NCBI RefSeq assembly: GCF_027172205.1
Contig: NC_070603.1
Span: 10,032,501 to 10,096,500, forward strand
Direction: 5' to 3'
DNA: 64,000 nt
From: Podarcis raffonei
Lineage: Eukaryota > Chordata > Lepidosauria > Squamata > Lacertidae
Shown: positions 1 to 10,394 of the stretch, in pieces
Numbering within the stretch: the stretch's first letter is position 1
How the letters are laid out: the number at the start of each line of letters is the position of its first letter
The notes under the pieces: model-generated
What the model was told of the DNA's origin: nothing
What the model saw: only the letters and a program-made list of their open reading frames with translations
Databases searched by the model: none
Program-made: the position numbers and the translations under genes

Positions 1-495
1 AGCTAGACTGGTGACTGGGACTGGCCGCTGGGACCACATAACACCGGTCCTGAGAGATCTGCATTGGCTCCCAGTACGTTTCCGAGCACAATTCAAAGTG
101 CTGGTGCTGACCTTTAAAGCCCTAAACGGCCTCGGTCCAGTAGACCTGAAGGAGAGTCTCCACCCCCATCGCTCAGCCCGGACACTGAGATCCAGCGCTG
201 AGGGCCTTCTGGTGGTTCCCTCATTGCGAGAAGTGAGGTTACAGGGAACCAGACAGAGGGCCTTCTCGGTAGTGGCGCGTGCCCTGTGGAACACCCTCCC
301 TTCAGATGTGAAGGAAATAAGCAGCTATCCTATCTTTAAAAGACATCTGAAGGCAGCCCTGTTCAGGGAAGTTTTTAATATTTAATGCTGCACTGTTGTT
401 AACATTTGATTGGGAGCCGCCCAAAGTGGCTGGGGAAACTCAGCCAGATGGGTGGGGTATAAATAATAAATTATTATTATTATTATTATTATCAT
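1..495 (+). mobile_element. CR1/L2-group LINE, 3' end with C-terminal ORF2 remnant
   Basis: An open frame at 11-385 encodes the typical C-terminal tail of CR1/L2-group ORF2 (HWLPV, FKVLVLTFKALNGLGP, LWNTLP motifs). It is followed by the 3' UTR with the recurrent end 'GGCTGGGGAAACTCAGCCAG' and a (TTA)n tail that runs into TCA repeats. The copy is 5' truncated by the window edge or by insertion. It lies inside an ESPL1 intron, opposite to the gene. The same 3' end recurs many times in this window. Confidence 0.8.
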
Positions 496-743
496 CATCA
501 TCATCCATCAGAATTTTAGCAAGTGACCAAGTTCTCCAGCAAGTTCAGCTTGCCAAAGGCAATCTACCGACCCACACACCTATTAAAGAGAGAAAGGTGG
601 ACACCTCACAGACCGAGATGCCAAAAATGAAGAGTGCATTCTTCATTCTTCCTTAATATGGCCCCCAACTGATCTGTACACAGCAGCATCTATCCCACCT
701 TCAGACAGCTGGAGAAAGACAGCTGTTCGTCTTGGAAACCAAC

Positions 744-864
744 CTGAGAAATCCAGGTACTCAGCCTGCTCCTTCTTGGGAAGTGCTACTAGCATATCCA
801 ACATCCAGGTGACAACCTTCTGAAGATACACCAGTAACTCTGGCAGTGCTGCAGATTCCGGCCC
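744..864 (-). CDS. ESPL1: ESPL1 coding exon 4
   Basis: This 121-bp exon encodes about 40 residues including LQKVVTWMLDMLVALP, which resembles human CKSTVVWMLEALEGL. The acceptor is ...CCACACAG before 864 and the donor is CTCAG/GTTGG at 744/743. It ends in phase 1, so the next exon must be phase-matched beyond the left edge of the window. Confidence 0.85.
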
Positions 865-3800
865 CTGTGTGGAAATCCAAAAATTTTAGGAATTAAAACA
901 GGAGGGGGAACTTCAAGACTCAAAGCAACAGGACACCACAGGGCATCTGCAACAGGTAGTACTTGATCAAGTTCAATGGTCAAAGTACCTAGGGTCAGCT
1001 AGGAAAACTATGCTGCACCTGATATGGTATGATTGAGGAATTGTGGGTGTGCTGCAGTCTCCTCCCCCCTTTTTTCTTTTTTTAAATAAAGTATTATTAC
1101 TAGAAATATAATGATACAAGAATAGAAAAGAGCATAGAAAAGCATAAAAGGTTAAGAGAGTATGAAAGTGAAGAAAAAACTGCAAGAAAACACAGTTAAA
1201 AGTTTTACATTTCAAAATAATTAACTTCACTATTTCTCAAATACTTAATATATGCTCAATAAATGTATTGCTCCTCTGAACACTTTACAGACACTGCCTG
1301 CTTCATCGTCTTGATACAGTATGACACTCTCAGAGAAGCATGAATTCAGTCTCTGTCCCCAAAATTCATTATTTTCTTTTAATATAATTCACTATCCAAG
1401 GCTTCTTTAAACTCCTCCTGCATTTTCATCACTGTTAATTGTATTAATCCAAACTTCTAATCAATTCATTTTCAAGATATTATCTTTCCAGTACCTAGCA
1501 TGCAATATTCTTTTTAAGTATAGGGTGATTCTATAGTTACCTGCAGCCATTGACACACCACAGTATTTTGCATATCAATTAATCTTAATTACTTTCTGGC
1601 CCAAGACTTCAGCCTTCATTTTGCATGCCTTCCAGTCACAAGTACTTGTGTCTACTTTATTCTTCCTGTGCATCAACTCATTATCTAAGCAATTTGGAAC
1701 TTACACACATTTGTTTGCATGATTAGGATAAGCTAGCAATTTCCCATCATCTTTCAATGTGCCTGTCAATTATATTTTGATTTGCAGATCTTTACAGAAT
1801 CAAAAGTTCCTCGTTCAAGGCATAAGATAGCCACATCACATCCTATTGGTTTTTTAACAAGATATGCTCACTTTGGTAGGAGAAGAGGCTTGTGCCACAC
1901 ATTGCACAGTCAAGTTGAGGCATTATGTTTCTGCCCTTCAGAGGTCAGCTTCCACGTTCACAGCTAAAAAGAAATCACACTTTTCTCTTATTTATGAACC
2001 ATGGGCGTTCTGTTGATGTGAAAGGAACCGTGTCAGTATCTTGTCTTTACAGTCGTGCCTCAGAAGTCGAACAGAATCCGTTCCAGAAGTCCATTCGACT
2101 TCCAAAGCACGGCTTCTGATTGGCTGGTGGAAGCTCCTGCAGCCAATCGGAAGCCGTGGAAGCCCTGTTGGATGTTTCGCTTCTGAAAGAATGTTTGAAA
2201 ACCGGAACACTCACTTCTGGTTTTTGATCGTTCGGGAGCTGGAACATTTGACTCCCAAGGCGTTCAGGAGCTGAGGTACGACTGTATAGGAATTGGGTAG
2301 GTGATAAAAGTGAGCTTTTCCTTGTTTGATCAAAGTTCCATTTAGCCCAGAACTGTCTTCTTCAGAGATGGGGAATCCGTGGCTCTCCAGATGTTGTTGG
2401 ACTACAACTCCCATCAACCTCAGCCAGCATGGTCAATGCTCAGGAATGATGGGCGTTCCAGTCTAGCAGTGTTTGGAAGATCACAGGTTCTTCATCCCTG
2501 GTCTACTCTGACAAGGAGCAGCAATTCAACAAATCTCCAGGCAAATGTCTTTCACAGTCCTGCTACCAGACATTTGGACAGAAGACCAAAAGCTCCCCAA
2601 CTAAGGCAGCAAACAACTTAAAGAGACTAAGACTTGTTTATCCTGCCCAAGGAAGACAACCTCAGTCTTACTTCCACAAACTGAATGTTTTTGTCCATTC
2701 AAGACAGACTTACCTGCAGAGTCTGTAGAGTATCAGATACCAAAGTCGTGTATATCTGGAAGTAGTGGTACAGTTGCTTCTTCAGAGTTTGCTGCTGTCT
2801 CATGTTCTCCGGCAGAACCTTATAGAAGACAAAGACGACAGAAAGTTTTTGGAACAATTCCAGGTCAAACCTGTATAAGATTACTCACAAAACCTTTACT
2901 GCGCTGAAAGCCCTCCTAAAAATCCCATTAAAACAAAAACAGTAGCACTGTAGTGTCAGCAGAGGAACTGGCCTGTTTTAATTTGAGACAGGAAAAATAC
3001 AATTTATTAATCTACCTCCTACCATTGGCAGAGTTTACAAAGTCTTTTCACACGTCAATGTAAAATGCAATAGATGAGAACTTGGAAAACATATTTCTGA
3101 GATGTAACGCCAACATTTGCATTCTAAAAATCCGATTGTGCCCCCTCTTCTCTCTCTCACACACCAACTATATAAAAGGCTGTACTTTGAAAATCAACTT
3201 TCTAGATCTCACAATAGCAGAGCAAAGGTATTTATCCTACCTACCCCCTCCCACCTCCTCTTGCCCACACAGGTTAAACCAGGGGTTGTCAACCTGGTCC
3301 CTACTAGTGGGGCATTTCAGGATTCTAGGTGGGCGGTAGGGGGTTCTACGGCACAAGCTGAATCCTCCTTCCATCAAGCACTGGTGGGCGGTAAGGAAAT
3401 TTTACCATCAAGAAAGATGCATTAGTGGGCGGTAGGTATGAAAAGGTTGACTACCCCTAGGCTAAACCAATGGAATAAGACATGTTTTGAAAGCCTTAAG
3501 TGTTCGTTGAACCACATTCATTGAATCTCTGCATAGGCTGTACCTTCCCCTCCCCAAATCCAGGATAAAACCCTATTGCTTACATCTCAGCCATGCACTA
3601 TTGCTCTCACAAAGACATCCAGGACTGTATGAAAGTATAAGCAGGGAAAAATTTACTCACTAAACTCATCAGCTTCTGGAGTAATGTGACGTAACTTTCC
3701 ATGAAAGCAGAGATCCCCAGAATATCACGCAGGTTAAAGAGGCCCTGTTTGCTGTTCTTTGCAAGTCCAGAGAAAGGGGTTACGAGCAACTGGCAGCTTT

Positions 3801-5420
3801 CAGTCAGCACCCTAAGCAGGGGCTCTTGAGCATCTGGTGAGGAGTTTAGAGCCTGAGTAGCTTGGATGAAGAAGGGCTCTACTGAACCCTCAGCCTGCAC
3901 CAACACTTTGTTCAGCTCAATTCCAGCAGAGAGTACGTCTAAAGCCACACTAAAGAAACGGCCCTCATTGCTGGACTTTCTCAAGTAGCCTCTGAATTGC
4001 TGGAGAACTTCATCGCTCTCTTTGAAGCAGCCACTTTTGCAGAGGTAACGGCACCTCAGCACAGTGAGCTCTAAGATGCAGAGACAGTCCTGGAAGGCCA
4101 AATGCGCATCCACACCCCTCTTTCCCAGAAGGGCAGCAACCAACTGTTGGAATAACTCTGCACTGAGAAAATGGGCCTCTTCCTTTCCCAGCGGACTCCG
4201 CTGGGCCTCAAATGTCACAGCTGCAATGCAGGCATGCCGGGCCACATTGGAGGTGAAGTACGGGGCCTCCTGAAGCGAGAGGTTGCCGGCATCGTTCTCC
4301 AGAAGCATCAAGAAGCGTACAGCTTGCAGATGGGTAGAGAGCACAGCCCTGAACTCTGCCGGAGTCTTGTCCAGTTTAGCCCTGCCGTCCGCACTCTTCC
4401 ACAGCACACCAAAGGTGCTTTTGGCAACAGCCGCATAGTCATCAGCAGGCACCTGGGGAGGCTGGTACTTCAAGAGTTCCCCATAGAGGAGATCAGCAAA
4501 CCTTAGGGAAGAATCATAGGAGCCCTGAGCAGCCATACCCCTCAGCAAATGGAACAGCAACTTTTCCAAGTAGAGGGGAATATACTGGAGCCTTGCTGCA
4601 GTGTAGCCGCCATAGGCTGCCTCGGCTAGGGCCTGGAGACTTTCCAAGTGAGCAGGACAGTCCAAACCTTCACCAAGCCTGTGGATGCAAGCTCGTAGGA
4701 TTCTATCACATGCTGTGACCTGTTTGGAGGCTTGGCATGGGCAGTCTGCAATTTTGGGTTCCCCCTCAAGGCATTCCTGAAATTGAGAGGAGACTTTTAA
4801 TATCATGGTTAGAGCATCTCACCATTTTTTAAGGTTGACTAAGCCCCTACTGGAGGCAATGTAACTATGTGTACCAAGAATGGGGAACTTTATGGCCCTC
4901 CAGATGTTTCTGAACTTCAACCACCATTAGTCCCAACCAGCATGGTCAGGGATGATGGGAGCTGGAGTCCCACAACAACATATGGATGGCCACAGGTTCT
5001 CCATCACTGATTTATACAAACAGAAAAGCATGCATCCGGAGTCCTTTTGGGCATTGTGAGATTTGGCATTTCTTTTCCCAGCGCAGCCCTACGTTCAACA
5101 CAGGAAGGCTGTTAGACCACCAGGAACCATATCAGCTAAAAAACTGCCGGGTCAACTTAAGTAATGGTCAGTTAAAGGTTTCCAAAAAACTCACAAGCTA
5201 TTTATCCCCCCAAAACTGGTATTCATATTCAGATATACTGTGTCTAATTCTCGGGATTCCATTTACCCACCATGGCGAACAATAGCCATATAACCCTCTT
5301 TCAAAAGCCATTCCTTATCAACACATCTAGCAGCATTACCTTCAACTCAGACAACAAAGTCAGTGTTTCTTGGGAAGTGCTGGTCCGCGCCACAAAATCC
5401 ACGTCTTTGAGGAACTTCAT
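744..5420 (-). CDS. ESPL1: ESPL1 (separase), 5' coding part, exons at 5340-5420, 3661-4776, 2714-2818, 744-864
   Basis: Separase is the caspase-like cysteine protease that cleaves cohesin (RAD21/REC8) at the metaphase-anaphase transition. Only the N-terminal, non-catalytic helical-repeat region, where securin binds, is in the window. About 474 codons are present in four exons, read right to left. The translation aligns by eye with human separase: start MKFLKDVDF against MRSFKRVNF, then ACDRILRAC, PLYLEKLLFHLLRGMAAQGS, and VVTWMLDML. All introns have GT..AG ends and phases agree (0, 0, 0, then 1). The catalytic domain lies beyond position 1. Introns hold MITEs and a LINE tail but no coding sequence. 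The next genes to the right (MFSD5, then probably RARG) match human 12q13 order. No break is seen in the reading frame. Confidence 0.93.
2050..2284 (+). mobile_element. Tigger-like MITE, family E (CAGTCGTGCCTC ends)
   Basis: The element starts CAGTCGTGCCTCAG and ends GAGGTACGACTG, with TA on both sides (2048-2049, 2285-2286). The ends are imperfect inverted repeats. The interior repeats short blocks such as AAGTCGAA and the palindromic GAAGC-type motifs. The size (235 bp) and lack of a transposase show that it is non-autonomous. The family name is inferred from the TIR type and TA duplication. Confidence 0.65.
2363..2495. mobile_element. Palindromic hAT-like MITE (ACTACAACTCCCATCA family)
   Basis: This copy carries the recurrent core CTCCAGATGTTGTTGGACTA near its left end and an inverted version near its right end, so the whole unit can fold back. 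The same family recurs at 4876, 7700, 13886, 14020, 20390, 26385, 32594 and 61850. The 14020 copy has a clear 8-bp duplication, which points to hAT. Confidence 0.6.
2714..2818 (-). CDS. ESPL1: ESPL1 coding exon 3
   Basis: This 105-bp, 35-codon exon starts VLPENMRQQQTLKKQ and includes YHYFQIYTTLVSD, similar to human [20 protein letters not shown]. The acceptor is ...TTCTATAAG and the donor is CTGCAG/GTAAGT. Both phases are 0. Confidence 0.88.
3280..3459. mobile_element. hAT-like MITE with 8-bp duplication
   Basis: The ends are CAGGGGTTGTCAACC and GGTTGACTACCCCTA, an imperfect terminal inverted repeat. The flanks GGTTAAAC (3272-3279) and GGCTAAAC (3460-3467) match at 7 of 8 bases, the 8-bp target duplication expected of hAT. 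Inside are three copies of GTGGGCGGTA. It lies in ESPL1 intron 2. Confidence 0.7.
3661..4776 (-). CDS. ESPL1: ESPL1 coding exon 2 (large N-terminal exon)
   Basis: This 1,116-bp exon (372 codons) carries most of the N-terminal region seen here. It starts ECLEGEPKIADC after a CTCAATTTCAG acceptor and ends QKLMSL before GTGAGT. The open frame continues upstream to 4806, but the pyrimidine-rich acceptor and the phase-matched first exon make 4776 the better boundary. The large size of this exon matches the known exon structure of vertebrate ESPL1. Confidence 0.92.
4876..5012. mobile_element. Palindromic hAT-like MITE
   Basis: This copy has GAATGGGGAAC at the left and GGTTCTCCATCACTG at the right, with CCCTCCAGATGTTTCTGAAC and an inverted counterpart between. 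It belongs to the same family as the copy at 2363 and lies in ESPL1 intron 1. Confidence 0.55.
5340..5420 (-). CDS. ESPL1: ESPL1 first coding exon (start codon at 5420)
   Basis: The exon follows an acceptor TTACTTTCTGCAG and encodes MKFLKDVDFVARTSTSQETL..., 27 codons, ending before GTAATG in phase 0. Another ATG eight bases upstream, at 5428, is in a different frame. The chosen ATG gives the frame that joins exon 2 and resembles the human N-terminus MRSFKRVNF. The acceptor before the ATG implies a non-coding 5' exon further right. Confidence 0.85.
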
Positions 5421-5548
5421 CTCGCATCCTGCAGAAAGTAAGAAAACAAATAAAATTACCAGCCCATACACAGAGCTGAGCTGTCTCTCTCTCTCTCATT
5501 TAGTCTGGTCCTATATCCCTCATCCCTACCTTGTTACAGTACAAAATC

Positions 5549-5635
5549 ATTACAGTGTCACAGAATTGGAAGAGACCCTGAAGCTCATCTAGTCCAACCC
5601 CTTGCAATGCAAGAATCTTTGAGTCACATCTCCTA
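5549..5635 (-). mobile_element. CR1-like 3' tail (SINE or LINE fragment)
   Basis: Read on the minus strand it gives the CR1-type end: GCAAGGGGTTGGACTAGATG, then CCCTTCCAATTCTGTGAC. It has no recognisable tRNA head here. Confidence 0.6.
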
Positions 5636-5889
5636 TCTTGGTGCTTCAACAGCAATAATTTACACCAGAAAAAATGGGCTGCTACTGGTGGCGACAGTGT
5701 GTTGGCATAGAAAGCCATAAAATAGGAAGTCCCAACTAGACCAGAGCTTACTGTGCTGAAGAAAGGCTTCCATATCTGGACTGCTATACACACAAACACC
5801 CCTTGAGTCTCTCACTGTTGCTTGCATGCCAATTCCTCTCACTACATATGGAGCATAAGAAGAGCCTGGCTGCTAGGTCATTTAAAAGA

Positions 5890-6115
5890 GGTAATTGATT
5901 GGGTTGCTAAGCCACTTTTCATTCAAATGAACTTCAAAGCAGTTTACGAACAATAAAAAAAGAACAAACAGCAATAAATTAATAAATGACAACAACATAG
6001 CAGAACATAATAGAACATCACAAACACAGCACAATAGTAATAATAATAATAATTTGTTATTTATACCCCGCCCACCTGGCTGAGTTTCCCCAGCCACTCT
6101 GGGCGGCTACTCATA
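5890..6115 (-). mobile_element. CR1/L2-group LINE 3' ends
   Basis: At 6034-6110 the minus strand has the GGCTGGGGAAACTCAGCCAG end with a (TTA)n tail. At 5890-5990 is an AT-rich tail of another LINE with the words GTTTACGAACAATAAAA. Only 3' ends are left. Confidence 0.65.
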
Positions 6116-6539
6116 TAACTCATATAAAACAAGTGACAAATAATTAAACAATCTACAAAACGCTATTAACGAAGCAGCAATAAAGAAAACAGGCTAAACC
6201 TCACAACTACATTGGAAGCCGTGTTATATGCTTAACGAATCAAGACGGCATTTAGTCTATTGGGGGCAGGGAAGGACGCCTTGAAGGGCACTTTTTACCT
6301 CAATGCAACCCCTGCGCTTTAAACTCCTCCCAAGCCCGTCAGTACCTAAACCGAATTCCGCCCTGAGGGGCGTTCACACTGGCTCCAAAAAAACACACCC
6401 CACAACCCTCTTTCCAGGCTGGGCTCGGACTCCGCCACCTTTCGGGATAGAAAACCGGTTCGGTTTTTATATATATTCTATATATTCTCTGCCACTATAA
6501 GAAAAGACTCGGCTAGGATTCGGATTGCGCCGTGTAGAC

Positions 6540-6880
6540 GCACCCCTCCCCCCCCCACACACTCCCAGTATATTACCCCCAGTCTCCCGACGACCCCTTG
6601 AAGTCGGCGGGGCCGCTTCCCTAACCGGCAGCCACGCGAGGCAAACAAGCGAGGAAGCCCGCAAGCGGAACCGCGCCCCGCGCGCTCCCCGTTCAAATCG
6701 GCGCCCGCGGCCAATCAACGTCGCCGCCTTGCAAGCCCCGCCTTTCCCGGGTTTCGCTTCCCCGCTGCGGAAACAGCGTAGCGCCTCGTGGGATTTGCTC
6801 CGGCTGCCCTACCTCCGGAATGCATTGCCGCTTTGCATAGGATCGCGTGTGTTATTGCTGCGGCCAATGATGGGCTACGG
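6540..6880 (-). promoter_or_regulatory. ESPL1: CpG-rich ESPL1 promoter with CCAAT and CHR-like sites
   Basis: The stretch is GC- and CpG-rich against an AT-rich background. On the minus strand it carries two inverted CCAAT boxes (plus-strand CCAAT at 6711-6715 and 6864-6868) and downstream of them TTTGAA (plus TTCAAA 6692-6697), next to a GGCGCC motif. CCAAT followed by a CHR-type TTTGAA is the known layout of G2/M promoters, and ESPL1 is a known mitotic gene. A possible donor for the untranslated first exon is at 6577/6576 (GGGG/GTAATA); other GT sites at 6813 and 6910 cannot be excluded. The transcription start itself is not determinable. Confidence 0.5.
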
Positions 6881-6949
6881 CGGACCTGTCGTCCATGGGT
6901 TTGAACTTACGAGAGGAGAGTCCGACTAAACTTTCTGATAGGAAGAGTG

Positions 6950-7080
6950 GAACGGTGGAGGTTTTAAAGCAGAGGTTGGATGGGTGGCCATCTGTCACGT
7001 TTGCTTTAATTGAGATTTATGCATCTCAGGGGTTGGACTAGATGACTCTCGGGGACCCTTCCAACTCTTCAGTTCTCTGA
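6950..7080 (+). mobile_element. CR1-like 3' tail
   Basis: The sequence ends with GGGGTTGGACTAGATGACTC and a CCTTCCAACTCTTCAG block, the same CR1-type 3' end found on the SINEs elsewhere in the window. No head is visible. Confidence 0.6.
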
Positions 7081-7164
7081 TTTCCTTCCGCACGTGAAGG
7101 GGATCGGATCCTCGGCTCACCGTTCTTGCAGAAAGCTGGCGAAGTGGGTCTTGGTTGGGTTTTG

Positions 7165-7257
7165 ATGTATTTTTAATCCTTGTTGGAAGCCGCCCAGTGT
7201 GGCTGGGGAAACCCAGCCATATGGGCGGGGTACAAATAATAAATTATTATTATTATT
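7165..7257 (+). mobile_element. CR1/L2-group LINE 3' end
   Basis: A short 3' fragment with GCCGCCCAGTGTGGCTGGGG, then CCAGCCATATGGGCGGGGTA and a (TTA)n tail. Confidence 0.7.
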
Positions 7258-7314
7258 TTGCTCGGTGTTGCAGGTTTTTGTTACTTTCGCGTGCATTTAT
7301 TGGGAGGGGAGGAC

Positions 7315-7440
7315 ATGGGCGTAGCCAGGATTTTTGTTAGGGAGGGCAGGCTTTTGTTGGGGGGGGGCAAAACCTCAGATTTGTATTGATTTTGATAGAT
7401 TGGGGACAGCTGCCCACCTGCCCCCTCGGCTACGCCCACT
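7315..7440. mobile_element. MITE with GGGCGTAGCC terminal repeats
   Basis: The left end TGGGCGTAGCCAGGATTTTT and right end CGGCTACGCCCA are inverted copies, about 125 bp apart. A related left end is at 41772. The superfamily is not assigned. Confidence 0.5.
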
Positions 7441-7699
7441 GAAGAGGAGGAGACTGTTTTTTTTCACAGGGGAAATAGGACTGGACGTGCTCTTCTGGTG
7501 AACCGGCCGCCTCTCGCTTATGCATCCTGAGCATTTGCCATTATTTACCCAGGAGTAAGCCGCCCTGATTTTAAGGCGTCTTACTCCCAAGCAAGTGTCG
7601 CAGTAAAGGGGGAAGACCAAAGCCAATCGACAGTGCAGGAACAAATCATCCCCAATGTTGCCCTGCGCAAAAGGAACGGGTTGAAGTCCGTGGAGCTGG

Positions 7700-7805
7700 G
7701 CTTGGAGAACCTCTCGCCTTCTGGACTAACAATTCCCATCAGTCCCAGTTTGCATAGCAGCTGGGAGTCCAGTAGCCTGGATGCCCATAGGCTCTCCAGC
7801 CCCTG
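7700..7805. mobile_element. Palindromic hAT-like MITE, degraded
   Basis: Partial palindrome with AACAATTCCCATCAGTCCCA and GCTGGGAGTCCAGTAG, flanked by GGAGAACCTCTC and GAGAGCCT-like ends. It sits just upstream of the PUDP-like gene. Confidence 0.4.
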
Positions 7806-7879
7806 CAGGGAGACCTGCACGCACAGGGTCGCGGTGATCAAGAGATCGAGAGCCGTCGCTCTTTTGCACCACGGGCCCC

Positions 7880-8187
7880 CCTGATATTGCGGCCACCGCC
7901 AGCTTCTTTGGCCGCGATTGCTGCAAGCAGCCCACGGACGCCGTCGGTTCCCTAAGTGGGGAATCAGCTTTCAGAGGGGAAGTTGCGACAGTCAGAGCCA
8001 AAGGTGCTGCTGTTGCTGCCGCCACCTTAAAAGACGACATAGAATTGTCGGTGCAGTTTGCACAGCGGGGGTGAAATCATAGAAGCTGTCGGGGCAACGG
8101 CAGCGCGCGCGCGCGCGCCCCCTGGCTTACCTACCCAGCGGTTTTGCTCGACGGTTGTTGAGCTGCAACTGGTCGGAGGTCGACCTG
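7880..8187 (+). promoter_or_regulatory. GC-rich 5' region of the PUDP-like gene
   Basis: A moderately CpG-rich stretch leads into the ORF and contains a (GC)n tract at about 8103-8117. No TATA box is visible. It could supply a CpG-type promoter to the intronless gene. This is position-based inference only. Confidence 0.3.
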
Positions 8188-8883
8188 ATGGCCACCAGCT
8201 CCAAACCTCTCCAGCCCGTCACTCACGTCATTTTTGACCTGGACGGTACCCTTCTGAATACCGAAACCCTTTACACCGAAGTGATGAATGATGTGTGCGG
8301 CCGCTACGGGAAGCAGTTCACTTGGGAGGTGAAATCCTCCATCATGGGCAGAAGGGAAGCGGAAGCGGTGGTGATGATCCAAAAGGCCCTGGACCTCCCC
8401 ATCAGCCCTGACCAAATCATGGAAGAAAGTAAGAAGAAGAAGAAAGAGTTGTTCCCCAAATCTGTGTTTTTGCCAGGCACAGAAAAACTAATCCGCCATT
8501 TGCATCAGCACAAGATACCCATCGCTGTGGCCAGCAGCTCCATTAAAGAGTCTTTTGACATGAAAACAGCCCACCACCAGGCCATATTTCAATTATTTCA
8601 CCATATTGTGCTGGGAGATAACCCGGAAGTGAAGGCTGGCAAGCCAGCGCCTGATATTTTTCTGGTCTGCGCAAGGAAATTTGACCCTCCGGCCCCTCCA
8701 GAAAAGTGCCTCGTGTTTGAAGATGCGCCCAACGGGGTCAAGTCAGGTGTAAGTGCCGGCATGCAAGTGGTCATGGTTCCGGATGAACACCTGGCGAAAG
8801 AGTTAACCAAGGAAGCAACCCTGGTCCTCCCCTCCATGAGTGACTTCAAGCCAGAAATGTTCGGCTTGCCAAAATTTCAATGA
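8188..8883 (+). CDS. PUDP-like pseudouridine-5'-phosphatase, intronless (probable retrogene)
   Basis: 231 codons against 228 in human PUDP (HDHD1), a HAD-superfamily phosphatase that dephosphorylates pseudouridine 5'-phosphate in the cytosol. All HAD motifs are visible: motif I FDLDGT (Asp17, Asp19), motif II ASSS (115-118), motif III lysine in GKPAPDIF (Lys152), motif IV FEDAPNG (177-183). Other family signatures are [17 protein letters not shown] and [11 protein letters not shown] chose the ATG at 8188 because it matches the family N-terminus (QPVTH then IFDLDG); the upstream extension to 8155 lacks an ATG. The frame is uninterrupted. Mammalian PUDP has several introns and lies elsewhere, so one open exon here suggests an old retrocopy kept by selection. 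An ATTAAA at 8956 could serve polyadenylation. Paralogue or orthologue status is not provable from one window. Confidence 0.9.
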   Translation: MATSSKPLQPVTHVIFDLDGTLLNTETLYTEVMNDVCGRYGKQFTWEVKSSIMGRREAEAVVMIQKALDLPISPDQIMEESKKKKKELFPKSVFLPGTEKLIRHLHQHKIPIAVASSSIKESFDMKTAHHQAIFQLFHHIVLGDNPEVKAGKPAPDIFLVCARKFDPPAPPEKCLVFEDAPNGVKSGVSAGMQVVMVPDEHLAKELTKEATLVLPSMSDFKPEMFGLPKFQ

Positions 8884-8955
8884 GGGATACAGTTTCATGT
8901 TGACTGCGTTAATCTTGCCATATTGGAGAAAATAGCAAACTCCTTATTTTTTATT

Positions 8956-8961
8956 ATTAAA
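8956..8961 (+). terminator. Candidate poly(A) signal of the PUDP-like gene
   Basis: ATTAAA, the common variant hexamer, lies 73 bases after the stop codon. No canonical AATAAA was noticed nearer. Confidence 0.4.
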
Positions 8962-9237
8962 AAGCTCATCAGCCCTATTATAAGTTATAGTCTCCATTTC
9001 TGCCAGCTCATTTATTGAAATCCGTGAATGGTAGAGAGAAAAAATGGGCCGTGCATGCTATGCCCCTCTTAGCAGCTGACTTCTGAAAGTCCCATTTTTG
9101 GCAGTAGCCCCTGCCCCTCCAAAGAGATTTGACACTGAATTGCAGAGCCACTTGGGGAATACCAGACAGGGGTGGAAAGGGGGCTGGGGAATCCTTGGGT
9201 GTGAATGCAAACATTTTTCAAAGCTCGCCTACTGTGT

Positions 9238-9850
9238 TAATAATAATAATAATAATTTTTATTTATACCCCCGCCCTCCCCAGCCAAGGCCGGGCTCAGG
9301 GCAGCTAACAAGCAATAATAAAAACAACTTAAATAAATACAACTTAAATACAACATTAAAATATTGAAATATTAAAATCCAGCCTCATCACAGGAGGAGA
9401 AAGGAAAAGAAAAAAGAAAGAGGGGGAGGGAATCAAACTGGCTCCAAGCCAAAGGCCAGGCAGAACAACTCTGTCTTACAGGCCCTGCGGAAAGAAATCA
9501 GGCCCTGGTCTCATGAGGCAGAGCGTTCCACCAGGCCGAAGCCAGTGTTGAAACGGCCCTGGCTCTGGTTGAGGCTAATCTAACTTCCTTAGGGCCTGGG
9601 ACCACTAGGGTGCTGCTATTTATGGACCTTAAGGTCCTCCATGGGGCGTACCAAGAGAGGCGGTCCTGTAGGTATGAGGGTCCCAGGCCGTGAAGGGCTT
9701 TAAAGGTCAAAACCAGCACCTTAAATCTGACCCTGTACTCCACCGGGAGCCAGTGCAGCTGGAAAAGCACTGGGTGAATATGCTCCCATGGCAGAGACCC
9801 CGTGAGGAGCCTCGCTGCAGCATTCTGGACCTGCTGGAGTTTCTAGGACT
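9238..9850 (-). mobile_element. CR1/L2-group LINE 3' part, second subfamily
   Basis: On the minus strand, 9770-9498 reads as an ORF2 C-terminus (FQLHWLPVEYRVRFKVLVLT, LGPSYLQDRL, WWNALP). It is followed by a 3' UTR ending in GCTGCCCTGAGCCCGGCCTT and AT repeats. The 3' UTR differs from the copy at 1-495 and matches the one at 44450-44880. It is 5' truncated. Confidence 0.75.
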
Positions 9851-9859
9851 ATGTTGCTT

Positions 9860-10390
9860 TGTTTATCTTTCCACATTTTGCAATGATCTGCCTTCTGGTT
9901 TTATTTACTCATTTTTTTATTGCATTTGTCTCACGCCTTTATTAGCTTAAGGGAGCATGTGTGATTCTCCCATTCTCTAGAGATAGGTTAGGCTGAGATG
10001 GTGGACTGAGCCACCGACAGCTAGCTCTTTGCATGAACTGGGGATCTGAACTTGGGTCACCCAATGCTCTAGTCTCAACTCCCAAACGCTCCAAACATAT
10101 AAAATCTGGATTGAAAGGGAGATGGCACAAAGTAGAAAACGTTATACTGCCACCAAAGTCTCATTTGTCTCAAGGATTATTGCCCGGTTAACTCTATACA
10201 ATATAAACCGGAAAGCTTGGTCTTGTTTGTGTTTACAGAAGTACAGGTTTTTAAAAGTAATTTATAAGTAGTACGCTGTTTAGAGATCTCCGCCTCCAGT
10301 TTACATCTTTATGTTTATGAAGGACTACTCAGAATGTAACTAGAAATTTATAAATTTAAACTGAACCCTTCCTCCTGCAGCATGTTCTTA
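9860..10390. other. Unassigned AT-rich intergenic sequence
   Basis: I see no gene here. Short open frames have no similarity that I recognise. A LINE-like word pattern is possible around 9945-10100 but I cannot name it. Confidence 0.4.
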
Positions 10391-10394
10391 ATCT

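Larger units (their letters stand above)
865..2713 (-). other. ESPL1: ESPL1 intron 3
   Basis: This 1.85-kb intron contains AT-rich sequence at 1050-1800 in which I recognise nothing. It also holds a Tigger-like MITE at 2050-2284 and a palindromic MITE at 2363-2495. Small open frames here have no coding character. Confidence 0.8.
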
